Below are positions 55,294 through 62,462 of a stretch of 64,000 nucleotides of DNA, in pieces. The stretch is from UBA685 sp049890215 (lineage in GTDB: Bacteria; Pseudomonadota; Alphaproteobacteria; Puniceispirillales; Puniceispirillaceae). A program made the translations under genes and the position numbers. The stretch is taken from NCBI GenBank assembly GCA_049890215.1, contig JBMHBX010000067.1:1-64000 (forward strand). The letters run 5' to 3'. Positions within the stretch are counted from its first letter, which is position 1. Every line of letters starts with the position of its first letter. Below the pieces are notes generated by a model, which ran no database searches, had not been told where the DNA came from, and was given only the letters and a program-made list of their open reading frames with translations.

Positions 55294-55989
55294 ATGATGA
55301 TATTGCGATCTTTATTATTTAACATCTTTTTTTACGCTGGCACTGTGTTTATCGCTGTTGGTTTGTCACCTTTGTTGCTTTTGCCACGACCTGTTGCGAT
55401 CGCACTAGGCAGATTTTGGGGATATTACACCAATTTATGCCTTAGAATATTTGTCGGGATCAGCCATGAAATGCGCGGCGATATGCATCTGTCACGGCAG
55501 GTGATTTATGCGGCAAAGCACCAGTCAGCCTGGGAGACGATGACTCTTTGCTGGCGCTTAAATGGTCCTGTTATCATTTTGAAAAAAGAATTGTCCAGAC
55601 TGCCTTTTGTGGGGTGGTTTATGTTGCGCTCAGGGGCAATCGCGGTTGACAGAAAAGCAGGCATGAAAGCCTTAAAATCATTACGAAAAGAGGCGATAAG
55701 CGCCCAAAAATCAGGGCGTTCTCTGCAAATTTATCCGCAAGGCACCAGAGTGCAACCAGGCCAAAGCGCTGATTATCAGGTCGGTATATATGCGATTTAT
55801 GATGCCACAAATTTGCCTGTTATTCCGATTGCACTCAATTCAGGTCATTATTGGGGGCCGCGTGCCTTTTTGAAAAAACCTGGCACGATAGCCGTCTCTT
55901 TTTTGCCGGAGATTGAACCGGGTCTCTCAAGAAAAGAGTTTATGTCACGTCTTGAAAACGCAATTGAAACAGAGATGGCGCGCTTGTAA
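55294..55989 (+). CDS. plsC: 1-acyl-sn-glycerol-3-phosphate acyltransferase, PlsC family
   Basis: PlsC makes phosphatidic acid by acylating lysophosphatidic acid at the membrane. One or two N-terminal membrane segments are seen (LLFNIFFYAGTVFIAVGLSP). The catalytic HX4D box appears as KHQSAWET, with glutamate in place of aspartate, and the substrate motif as YPQGTR instead of FPEGTR. Both variants occur in some proteobacterial homologues, as I recall. The start is uncertain: I took the ATG at 55294; an earlier ATG at 55243 has AAGGG upstream. It could act on another lysophospholipid. Confidence 0.8.
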   Translation: MMILRSLLFNIFFYAGTVFIAVGLSPLLLLPRPVAIALGRFWGYYTNLCLRIFVGISHEMRGDMHLSRQVIYAAKHQSAWETMTLCWRLNGPVIILKKELSRLPFVGWFMLRSGAIAVDRKAGMKALKSLRKEAISAQKSGRSLQIYPQGTRVQPGQSADYQVGIYAIYDATNLPVIPIALNSGHYWGPRAFLKKPGTIAVSFLPEIEPGLSRKEFMSRLENAIETEMARL

Positions 55990-56043
55990 CGCTCAGCCTT
56001 CGTTGGCACCGTCATCTTGAAAAAAACCAAAAAGGACAGAAAA

Positions 56044-56439
56044 ATGGATGGAGAATCTTTTCATCACGAACGCCAATATAATGTGCTTGGCTCTGTATTG
56101 ATTAGCTGTTCCACAAGCCCCATGACAGGGTTTTATCGCGATGGTTGCTGTGCGACCGGCCCGGAAGACAGAGGACTCCATACAGTTTGCGCTCTGATGG
56201 ATGAGGCATTTTTGCAATTTTCAAAACAAGCAGGAAATGATCTTATCACGCCGCGCCCTGAATTTGGGTTTGCAGGGTTAAAGCCCGGTGATTACTGGTG
56301 TTTATGCGCCGGCAGATGGGAAGAGGCACGACAGGCAGGCAAAGCGCCGCGCCTCAGATTGGCAGCGACAAATCGTGTAACACTTGCGATCATCCCTCTG
56401 GAGATTCTGGAGTCTTACGCAATCGACAAGCCAGTGTAA
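56044..56439 (+). CDS. DUF2237 family protein
   Basis: A 131-residue protein with the highly conserved family pattern: NVLGSVLISCSTSPMTGFY, GCCATGPEDRGLHTVCA, GNDLITPRPEFGFAGLKPGD and WCLCAGRW. Several cysteines are invariant in the family and might bind a metal or react chemically. The biochemical role is unknown to me. The ATG at 56044 has AAGGA nine bases upstream and replaces a longer TTG start at 56017. Length is normal. Confidence 0.85.
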   Translation: MDGESFHHERQYNVLGSVLISCSTSPMTGFYRDGCCATGPEDRGLHTVCALMDEAFLQFSKQAGNDLITPRPEFGFAGLKPGDYWCLCAGRWEEARQAGKAPRLRLAATNRVTLAIIPLEILESYAIDKPV

Positions 56440-56490
56440 GGCCAATGCCCCCCATTAGGATATTTTAGTTTTTTATGTTACATTAACCCT

Positions 56491-56651
56491 ATGGTCGGGG
56501 GAAAACAGATGGTTGTGTAAAATCACGCGACCGGAATGATGGAAAAAAGGGTGTCCCTCAGCGAGTTGGGACCGGCTAGGATACTCAACTAAGGGACATG
56601 ACCTTCTACGCCATGATCACGAAAGTGGTTTTCTTCCGATCATGTTTTTTT
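56491..56651 (+). ncRNA. Candidate structured small RNA with its own terminator
   Basis: Three local structures follow each other: GGTCG/CGACC (56493-56532), a two-tier stem GTCCCT/AGGGAC with AGTTG/CAACT inside (56553-56597), and CATGATC/GATCATG (56612-56644) followed by seven T's. The last is a good intrinsic terminator, and nothing on this strand follows within 1.4 kb. An AT-rich possible promoter area precedes it. I do not recognise it as tmRNA, SRP RNA, 6S RNA or a known riboswitch. It could also be the 3' UTR of the preceding gene. Very short open frames overlap it. Confidence 0.5.
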
Positions 56652-56678
56652 ATCGCTTTCCATCATATGAGATATCCT

Positions 56679-56711
56679 GCAAGGCTGATAGCGGTCAGTT
56701 GCCTTGCTTTT
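56679..56711 (+). terminator. Hairpin at the 3' end of uxuA
   Basis: GCAAGGC / GCCTTGC with TGA...TCA inside and TTTT following on the plus strand. On the minus strand (uxuA direction) there is no T-run. It may back up the small RNA terminator or mark the end of the uxuA message. Confidence 0.4.
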
Positions 56712-57909
56712 ACGCCTGTAACGCTGTCATGATTCCGCGCAATTCTGCCAATCCGCGAAGCCTGCCAATCAGAGGATATCCCGGGTTGGACTGCCTGTTA
56801 AAATCTGACAATAAGCGGTGACCATGATCTGGTCTCATTGGTATTTGATGATCATGGCGTCCTGCCTGTTTGCGCTTTTGTTCTTCTTCTAACAACGCTT
56901 TGATGACCGCTACCATATCTGTGTCACCACCAAGATGTTCTGATTCAAAAAAGCTATGACGAACGCCATCTTTAGGATCATGTCTTTTGGTGTTTCTCAG
57001 ATGGACAAAATGGATATGCGTGCCCAGTGTTTTTATGAAATCGAGAGGATCAAAATCAGGATCAACACCAAGAGAGCCGGTGCAAAAGGTAATGCCATTC
57101 GCCTTGATATTCACCTGTTCCATCACATAATGATAATCTGACTGACAGGACATTATGCGCGGCAGGCCAAGCAGGGGAAAGGGCGGATCATCAGGATGAC
57201 AACAAAGGCGCAGCCCCAATTTGTCAGCGACAGGGGCAACTTCTGATAAAAAATCTATCAAATTTTGCCGCAATTGCTCAGATGTCATTCCATCATAAAC
57301 AGACAGATGCCTGCGCACATCGTCCAAAGTCCAATTGTCATTTGCACCAGGCAATCCGGCAACAATATTTTGCGCAAGGTGCCTTTTTTGCGCATCATCC
57401 ATCTTGCGATAACGGGTCTTTGCCATCTCATAATTATCTGATTCATAATCATCGGCCGCACCCTGCCTTTGCAGGATAAAACAATCAAAGACCGCAAAAT
57501 CAATAATATCAAAAAACATAGCCTCACCGCCATTGGCAACCGGCCCGGACAAGGTGGTTCTTGTCCAGTCCAGAACTGGCATGAAATTATAACAAATCAC
57601 ATCCAGTCCACAGGCCGCCAGATTCTCAAGACTTTGTTTGTAAGCAGCGATATGGGCTTTGAAATCAGTGTCTTTGCGCTTGATGGATTCAGATACAGGA
57701 AGGCTTTCTACCACATCCCATTTAAGGCCTGTCTGTTTGCCGTTTTCAAAGGCGATCTCTGCCTGCCTTTTTTTGATATCATCTATAGGCCAGATGGCAC
57801 CCGGGCGGTGTTGATGCAGGGCGCTTACAATGCCTTGTGCGCCGGTTTGTCTTATCTCATCTATTGAGATGTTATCCTGTGGCCCAAACCATCGCCATGT
57901 TTGTTTCAT
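56710..57909 (-). CDS. uxuA: Mannonate dehydratase UxuA
   Basis: UxuA dehydrates D-mannonate to 2-keto-3-deoxygluconate in hexuronate breakdown. The N-terminus MKQTWRWFGPQDNISIDEIR matches UxuA closely. Metal-binding landmarks of the TIM-barrel fold include CCHPDDPPFPLLGLPRI, FCTGSLG and MRPDHGHRLLSD. The ATG at 57909 has AAGGAAAG upstream; a longer in-frame lead to 57969 is not conserved. At 399 aa the length matches the family. uxuB is divergent from it across a 207-base gap. Confidence 0.95.
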   Translation of the reverse strand: MKQTWRWFGPQDNISIDEIRQTGAQGIVSALHQHRPGAIWPIDDIKKRQAEIAFENGKQTGLKWDVVESLPVSESIKRKDTDFKAHIAAYKQSLENLAACGLDVICYNFMPVLDWTRTTLSGPVANGGEAMFFDIIDFAVFDCFILQRQGAADDYESDNYEMAKTRYRKMDDAQKRHLAQNIVAGLPGANDNWTLDDVRRHLSVYDGMTSEQLRQNLIDFLSEVAPVADKLGLRLCCHPDDPPFPLLGLPRIMSCQSDYHYVMEQVNIKANGITFCTGSLGVDPDFDPLDFIKTLGTHIHFVHLRNTKRHDPKDGVRHSFFESEHLGGDTDMVAVIKALLEEEQKRKQAGRHDHQIPMRPDHGHRLLSDFNRQSNPGYPLIGRLRGLAELRGIMTALQA

Positions 57910-58014
57910 GCTTCTTTCCTTATCAAACGCCCTGTCTGTGAAAAGCCAAACGAACAAAAATCTAGTCATGTTCTCGCTAACAAGTCAAATCTCATGCACG
58001 TCAAATGCCATCGG

Positions 58015-58030
58015 GGGCATAAGCTTGCCC
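58015..58030. promoter_or_regulatory. Quasi-palindrome in the uxuA-uxuB divergent promoter region
   Basis: GGGCATAAGCTTGCCC is an imperfect palindrome in the shared upstream region, with AAGCTT inside. It could be a regulator site controlling both genes. No regulator gene is adjacent and I do not recognise the site. Confidence 0.25.
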
Positions 58031-58116
58031 TATGTGATGGTTTGGGTCATGCTATGGCTCTGATCAAAATGTTCAGTCCTTATTTTTGCGCAACATAAAG
58101 AGGCCTAAAAACCATC

Positions 58117-59439
58117 ATGTCACATATCGTACATATCGGGGTTGGCAATTTTCATCGGGCCCATCAGGCAGATTATATTGCTAAGGCAAATGGGTGGACA
58201 ATGTCAGCTGTGGTGATGAGTAATGCCGGCCTTTTACAACATATGCAAAGATATGATTATCGCTACCTGCTTGGCATATGGGGTAATGACGGCTTGGATT
58301 GCCGCCTCATAGACGCCTATCAAAAGCTATATCTTGCAGGCCGGGATGAGGCTGAGATCATAGAAGACCTAGCGTCTGAGGCAACCAAGATTGTCACATT
58401 GACCATCACAGAAAAAGGCTATTTTCTGAATAAGTCACAAGATGGCTTGTCTTTGGTTTCAGCGCCTGTCAGCCATGATTTGCAATTCGATCATCCGCAA
58501 ACGGCAATTGGTATGATGGCCAAGGCGCTCCATTTGCGCGCTATGACGCATCAAGAGCCAGTATCTTTGCTAAGCTGTGATAATCTTGTGCAGAATGGCC
58601 AAAAATTACAGATGGTGCTCAGGCAATTTATGCATCACAAATATCCCGCCTGCCTGCCATGGTTTGATCTTCATGTCGCTTGTCCAAATGCCATGGTAGA
58701 CAGAATCACTCCAAAGCCGGATAAACAGGCTATGACAGATATTTGTGCAAAAGCCGGTCTTGATGATTTCCCTGTGGTGGTAACAGAGGCTTTTTCAGAA
58801 TGGGTCATTGAAGATAAATTTGCCAATGACAGGCCGGAGCTTGAAAGATATGGCGTGGAATTCACCCCTGATGTAAGCGCTTTTGAAGATCGCAAATTGC
58901 GCATGCTGAACGCCGCACACTCTTATTTGGCTTATGCCGGCCTGTTATCAGGCTATCAATTTATCCATGAAGCGATGGCAGACAGGCGCCTCAACAGCCT
59001 TGTCAGTCGTCTTTGGGAAGAGGCAGTGCCAACATTGAAACAAGAGGCAGCGCGTTCATCTGATAGATATGCGGCTGCATTGCGGGCGCGATTTGCCGTG
59101 TCGGCAATGCGTCATCAATGCGCGCAAATCGCCATAGATGGTAGTCTGAAGATGACACAGCGCCTTGTGCCAATTATCACAAACCGCCACTATTCTGCTT
59201 TATCATCACTTGCCTGCTATGAGGCGGTGGCTGCCTGGCTTGCTTATGTATATTATGTCCTGTCCTCAGGTGATCATCTGGATGACGGGCATGCAGATGA
59301 TATAACAGCCATGTTTGACGCCTCAGACAGCAAAGCCCATTTTTGGTCAGCGCTTTTATCCTACATTCAGCTTGATAGCGCACATCATGCGCCGATTATT
59401 CAAAATGCTGCCACTCTATATGCCCAAAAACAAATCTGA
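58117..59439 (+). CDS. uxuB: Fructuronate reductase / mannitol dehydrogenase family protein UxuB
   Basis: This family interconverts D-fructuronate and D-mannonate, or mannitol and fructose, with NAD(H). IVHIGVGNFHRAHQADY is the N-terminal dinucleotide-binding region and SEWVIEDKFANDRP carries the substrate-side motif. EDRKLRMLNAAHSYLAYAG includes the catalytic lysine region (K...N..H). Placement divergent to uxuA argues for fructuronate reductase. At 440 aa it is slightly shorter than E. coli UxuB. Confidence 0.88.
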   Translation: MSHIVHIGVGNFHRAHQADYIAKANGWTMSAVVMSNAGLLQHMQRYDYRYLLGIWGNDGLDCRLIDAYQKLYLAGRDEAEIIEDLASEATKIVTLTITEKGYFLNKSQDGLSLVSAPVSHDLQFDHPQTAIGMMAKALHLRAMTHQEPVSLLSCDNLVQNGQKLQMVLRQFMHHKYPACLPWFDLHVACPNAMVDRITPKPDKQAMTDICAKAGLDDFPVVVTEAFSEWVIEDKFANDRPELERYGVEFTPDVSAFEDRKLRMLNAAHSYLAYAGLLSGYQFIHEAMADRRLNSLVSRLWEEAVPTLKQEAARSSDRYAAALRARFAVSAMRHQCAQIAIDGSLKMTQRLVPIITNRHYSALSSLACYEAVAAWLAYVYYVLSSGDHLDDGHADDITAMFDASDSKAHFWSALLSYIQLDSAHHAPIIQNAATLYAQKQI

Positions 59440-59546
59440 TTGCGCTTTTTGGCAGGGGTAAAGCTGATGATCAGTGCCCCTAACCAACTGGTACGTGGCT
59501 TGATAAAGTTCTGCGCAATCATGCCAATAAAGCGGACAAATAGCAT
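59400..59546 (-). CDS. Possible 48-residue small protein, low support
   Basis: On the minus strand an ATG is preceded by GGAGGG at a 10-base spacing, and the frame stays open for 48 codons. The product would start MLFVRFIGMIAQNFIKP, then a hydrophobic stretch WLGALIISF, and end basic. It overlaps the 3' end of uxuB antisense. A good ribosome binding site is the main argument; no homology is recognised. Confidence 0.2.
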   Translation of the reverse strand: MLFVRFIGMIAQNFIKPRTSWLGALIISFTPAKKRNQICFWAYRVAAF

Positions 59547-59709
59547 CTCATTTGGTCCCTCCTGCCATGCCAGATAATACTATTGGTTCATCCATTCGCA
59601 GACTGGAAATTCTGTATTATACGCATATAGTAAAATTTAATTTAGTTTTTATTAATTTTATTGTATAACCAAAATATTTACGAATTCATAAAAAAATAAG
59701 GTGGTCACA

Positions 59710-60246
59710 ATGAAAAACCTAACAATTGTAAAAAGCTCTGTAATTGCATTAGCGATGTTGTCAGCACCGGCTCTTGCGCAGGACTCAGCAGGTGTGCCGT
59801 CACTGGCAGATGTGATGGGCGCTATGTCATCTGAAGAAGTAACACAGATGGAAGGCGGCGTTTCTGAAGAAGGCGCATTGTCTCTTGATATGGATGTCAC
59901 CGTTGAATCAGCCGTGAATGAAGCTATCGAGGATGGTCTGATTACAGCTGATCAGGCAGAAGATGCCGCAGCGTCTCTTGAAATTATTCAGGCAAATGCT
60001 GACTTCTTCAATTTCGATATTCTTGATGCCATTGGTGAAGTGATTGAGAGCGGCGAATTCTCAGTAGAAGAAATCCGTCAGACTCTGGAAGGCTTCAACA
60101 CATTGTCAGACGCTGGTAAGGCGCTTGTCGGTAACGAAGAATTTGATGCGACAGACGTAAGTGATGACTCACTTTTCAATCAGCTATCAGATGCTGATAA
60201 GCAAATCGTGCTAACACAGATGCCTGTTGTTGGTGACGACCAGTAA
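59710..60246 (+). CDS. Secreted acidic protein A of a tandem paralogous pair, unknown function
   Basis: A 178-residue protein with a clear Sec signal peptide (cleavage after ALA, residue 23). The mature part is strongly acidic, mostly predicted helical by eye, and without cysteine. It carries two copies of a motif F-N-x-LSDA-x-K-x-(I/L)V at 129-140 and 156-167, and ends TQMPVVGDDQ. It is clearly paralogous to the next gene (shared IRQTLEGFN, DAAASL, TQMP). The 270-base AT-rich gap upstream probably holds its promoter. I know no function; it may be a periplasmic or exported partner of the outer membrane barrel protein downstream. Confidence 0.85.
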   Translation: MKNLTIVKSSVIALAMLSAPALAQDSAGVPSLADVMGAMSSEEVTQMEGGVSEEGALSLDMDVTVESAVNEAIEDGLITADQAEDAAASLEIIQANADFFNFDILDAIGEVIESGEFSVEEIRQTLEGFNTLSDAGKALVGNEEFDATDVSDDSLFNQLSDADKQIVLTQMPVVGDDQ

Positions 60247-60277
60247 GATTATAGGAACATAACGAGAGGAGATCCCG

Positions 60278-60868
60278 ATGCGTAAATTCCTTATTACCGC
60301 TGCTGTTGCAGCATTCACATTGCCAATGGGCGCAATGGCACAAGACGCAGAAGTACCGGCTCTTGCAGATGTTGTAAGCGGTCTTGATGCGACTGAGCTT
60401 TCAGACATGGAAACATCAGTAACCGATATTGGCTCTATTTCTGCCGATTTTGATGTTGCCATTGATACAGCAGTGGCAGATGCGATTGAAGAAGGTCTCA
60501 TCTCTGCTGATGAGGCAACGGACGCAGCTGCCTCATTGAGCATTATTAGCGATAACGCCCAGTTCTTTGATTTCGACATCATCGAGGTGGTTGGTGAAAT
60601 TATCCAGTCTGGTGAATTTGATATTGCTGATATCCGTCAAACACTTGAAGGCTTTAACAGCTTGTCAGATGCTGACAAGGCAATTGTAGGCCAGCAATCA
60701 TTTGACACCTATGGCGGTTATTACACATATGCCTGTGACCCAAGCTGTACCTCTCAGCAAATCGCAGACAGAGACCCAGCTGCAAAAGCGCAGTTTGATT
60801 CATTGTCAGATGCAGGTGAGACAATTGTCCTGACACAAATGCCATTGATACAAGACGAAGACGGCTAG
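60278..60868 (+). CDS. Secreted acidic protein B of a tandem paralogous pair, unknown function
   Basis: A 196-residue paralogue of the preceding protein, starting 31 bases after it with GAGGAG as ribosome binding site. The signal peptide is cleaved after MAMA-like GAMA (residue 21). It shares ADVVSGL-type start, IRQTLEGFNSLSDADKAIVG and the end LTQMP. Unlike protein A it has an insert (about 143-172) rich in tyrosine with the pair C153-C157 in ACDPSC, which could form a disulfide or bind a metal. The second copy of the repeat motif is at 173-184. A strong terminator follows. Confidence 0.87.
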   Translation: MRKFLITAAVAAFTLPMGAMAQDAEVPALADVVSGLDATELSDMETSVTDIGSISADFDVAIDTAVADAIEEGLISADEATDAAASLSIISDNAQFFDFDIIEVVGEIIQSGEFDIADIRQTLEGFNSLSDADKAIVGQQSFDTYGGYYTYACDPSCTSQQIADRDPAAKAQFDSLSDAGETIVLTQMPLIQDEDG

Positions 60869-60873
60869 GATCG

Positions 60874-60934
60874 CAAAAAAAACGGGCAGGTACAAAGTCT
60901 GAGGCAATCCTACTGGTGCCTGCCCCCTTTTTTT
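60874..60934 (+). terminator. Intrinsic terminator between the paralogous pair and the barrel gene
   Basis: A run of A's, the stem GGGCAGGTAC / GTGCCTGCCC (one G-T wobble), and seven T's. The flanking A and T runs make it potentially bidirectional. It lies just 25 bases before the next start codon, so read-through may set the expression ratio of the small proteins to the barrel protein. Confidence 0.85.
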
Positions 60935-60958
60935 GGCTGAGAGATAAGGTATAAATTC

Positions 60959-62272
60959 ATGTCATATAATATTAAAGCTACCATCGTAGCTGCGTTTTTA
61001 ATGTTGGCCGCGTTGCCAATGAGTGCATCAGCCCAATCTGTTTCAGATGCTGATGTTGCAAATCTGCGTGCTGAAGCACAAGATTTGTTGGTTGAAAAGC
61101 AGCCAGAAGAAGCATTGCGCAAAATTGAACAGGTCATTATTGCAAGACCAACTGATTTGGCGGCACGTTTCTTCCGTGCGCAAATCCTTGTATCTCTGGG
61201 CCGCGGCGCCGAAATCAGAGATGAATTGCAATTGATGACAACTTTGAACATCCCGGCAGCGGATAAAGAAAAGGCCCGTCAATTGGTTGCGGTCATTGAC
61301 AAGGCAGGTCGCCGTTTTTCAGGTACCATCACCCTCAAGGCAGGCTTTGGTTACGGCAATAACGTAAACTCATGGCCAAATGGCGGTGAGACAACCAACT
61401 CAAGCGGTATTAACGCTGCGTTGGGTGACCCTGTCTATAAGAAATATGAGTCAATTGATGATACCATCAGACAAGCTTCTGTCTCATTCAGCGGCTCTTA
61501 TCTCTTGTCAGAAGATCGTAGCCTGAAGACAAATTTTGGCCTGACAACAAGCCAGAAAGAGGCAGGCGATACAGTGTCAATCGACAGCAAAGTTGTTTCA
61601 GCACGCCTTGGCCTGCAAAAAGACTTTGAGACAAACACAACTGTCAAGGTAAACGCCTCTACAACCTCTCTTGATCGTGTGAATGACAAAGACGGCACAG
61701 CGGTGACCTCAGACCTTGATTATGATATTTATGATTTAGATATCTCTCAAAAGGTATTCGGCTCAACAGCGATTGGTGCAAAATACGCAACAAATGCAAG
61801 CCGCAATTCAAAGATTGCTAACGCCAAGAATTCAGATTCAAACACAAATACAACATCTGTTTATGTCGGTCGTCCGATTGGCGGGACAGCCTATGGCCGC
61901 TTGACCTATTCAATGGCAAAGGCACGCGCTGATCTGGCAAATGAGACTGCCAAGAAAAAGGTCAATAAAGACACCAATACCTTGTCAGCTCTTGTTGTGA
62001 AAGTGTTGCCAAATGATCAAAGGATTATTGCGACAATCAGCTTTTCAGAGACAGAACATCTGAAAAAGAAGATCAGCAACAAAAACCGTCTTGATAAAAA
62101 GAGAAGTCTGACACTTAGCTATAACATCAAAGGTGATGCTTTATGGTCACGTCTTGAAGGGTTTGATTTCAGTGTCGATGGTTCCATGTCAGAGACAAAA
62201 TCAAATCAGGCCTCAGCGCGTGTTCATGCGAAGACAATCATGTTGAACGTATCACGCAAATTTGATCTGTAA
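60959..62272 (+). CDS. TPR plus beta-barrel outer membrane protein, Slam-like (DUF560-type), tentative
   Basis: A 437-residue protein. The signal peptide ends at SASA (residue 25). Residues about 28-115 are TPR-like helices (AEAQDLLVEKQPEEALRKIEQ; ARPTDLAARFFRAQILVSLG). From about 120 the sequence alternates polar and hydrophobic residues with no long helix and ends in KFDL, as expected for a beta-barrel. TLKAGFGYGNNVNSWP near the barrel start resembles the entry strand of Slam-type outer membrane exporters. Slam proteins move lipoproteins or soluble partners to the surface (type XI secretion). The match is by architecture; it could equally be an unrelated TPR-porin. Confidence 0.65.
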   Translation: MSYNIKATIVAAFLMLAALPMSASAQSVSDADVANLRAEAQDLLVEKQPEEALRKIEQVIIARPTDLAARFFRAQILVSLGRGAEIRDELQLMTTLNIPAADKEKARQLVAVIDKAGRRFSGTITLKAGFGYGNNVNSWPNGGETTNSSGINAALGDPVYKKYESIDDTIRQASVSFSGSYLLSEDRSLKTNFGLTTSQKEAGDTVSIDSKVVSARLGLQKDFETNTTVKVNASTTSLDRVNDKDGTAVTSDLDYDIYDLDISQKVFGSTAIGAKYATNASRNSKIANAKNSDSNTNTTSVYVGRPIGGTAYGRLTYSMAKARADLANETAKKKVNKDTNTLSALVVKVLPNDQRIIATISFSETEHLKKKISNKNRLDKKRSLTLSYNIKGDALWSRLEGFDFSVDGSMSETKSNQASARVHAKTIMLNVSRKFDL

Positions 62273-62300
62273 CAGACAAGTCTTATATCCCATTTTCATG

Positions 62301-62331
62301 AAAACCCGCCTTGTTTTAGGCGGGTTTTTTT
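62301..62331 (+). terminator. Intrinsic terminator after the barrel protein
   Basis: AAACCCGCCT / AGGCGGGTTT with a short loop and a following T-run. It is 28 bases past the stop codon. Confidence 0.92.
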
Positions 62332-62344
62332 ATGAGACCACCTC

Positions 62345-62373
62345 TTGTTCGGCTATCGCATGCCTTGTATAAC
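62345..62373 (+). promoter_or_regulatory. Candidate promoter for the ion channel gene
   Basis: TTGTTC, 17 bases, TATAAC, immediately after the preceding terminator and about 90 bases before the channel start codon. It would make the channel gene an independent unit. Confidence 0.45.
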
Positions 62374-62462
62374 CAGATGCCTGTCCGCAAGACATGACCA
62401 ACAGGGCAGCTCATAACACTCTTATCTGGCACAAGACTTAACCGAAAAAAGGGGATTTTAGC

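Noticed and set aside
56539..56592. A 17-codon frame (MEKRVSLSELGPARILN) within the small RNA candidate
   Set aside because: Too short to support alone and has no good ribosome binding site; kept only as a note to the RNA finding.
56491..56651. Identification as tmRNA, SRP RNA or 6S RNA
   Set aside because: No tag-peptide frame or T-loop for tmRNA, no GGAAG-type SRP tip, and the ends do not pair as in 6S RNA.
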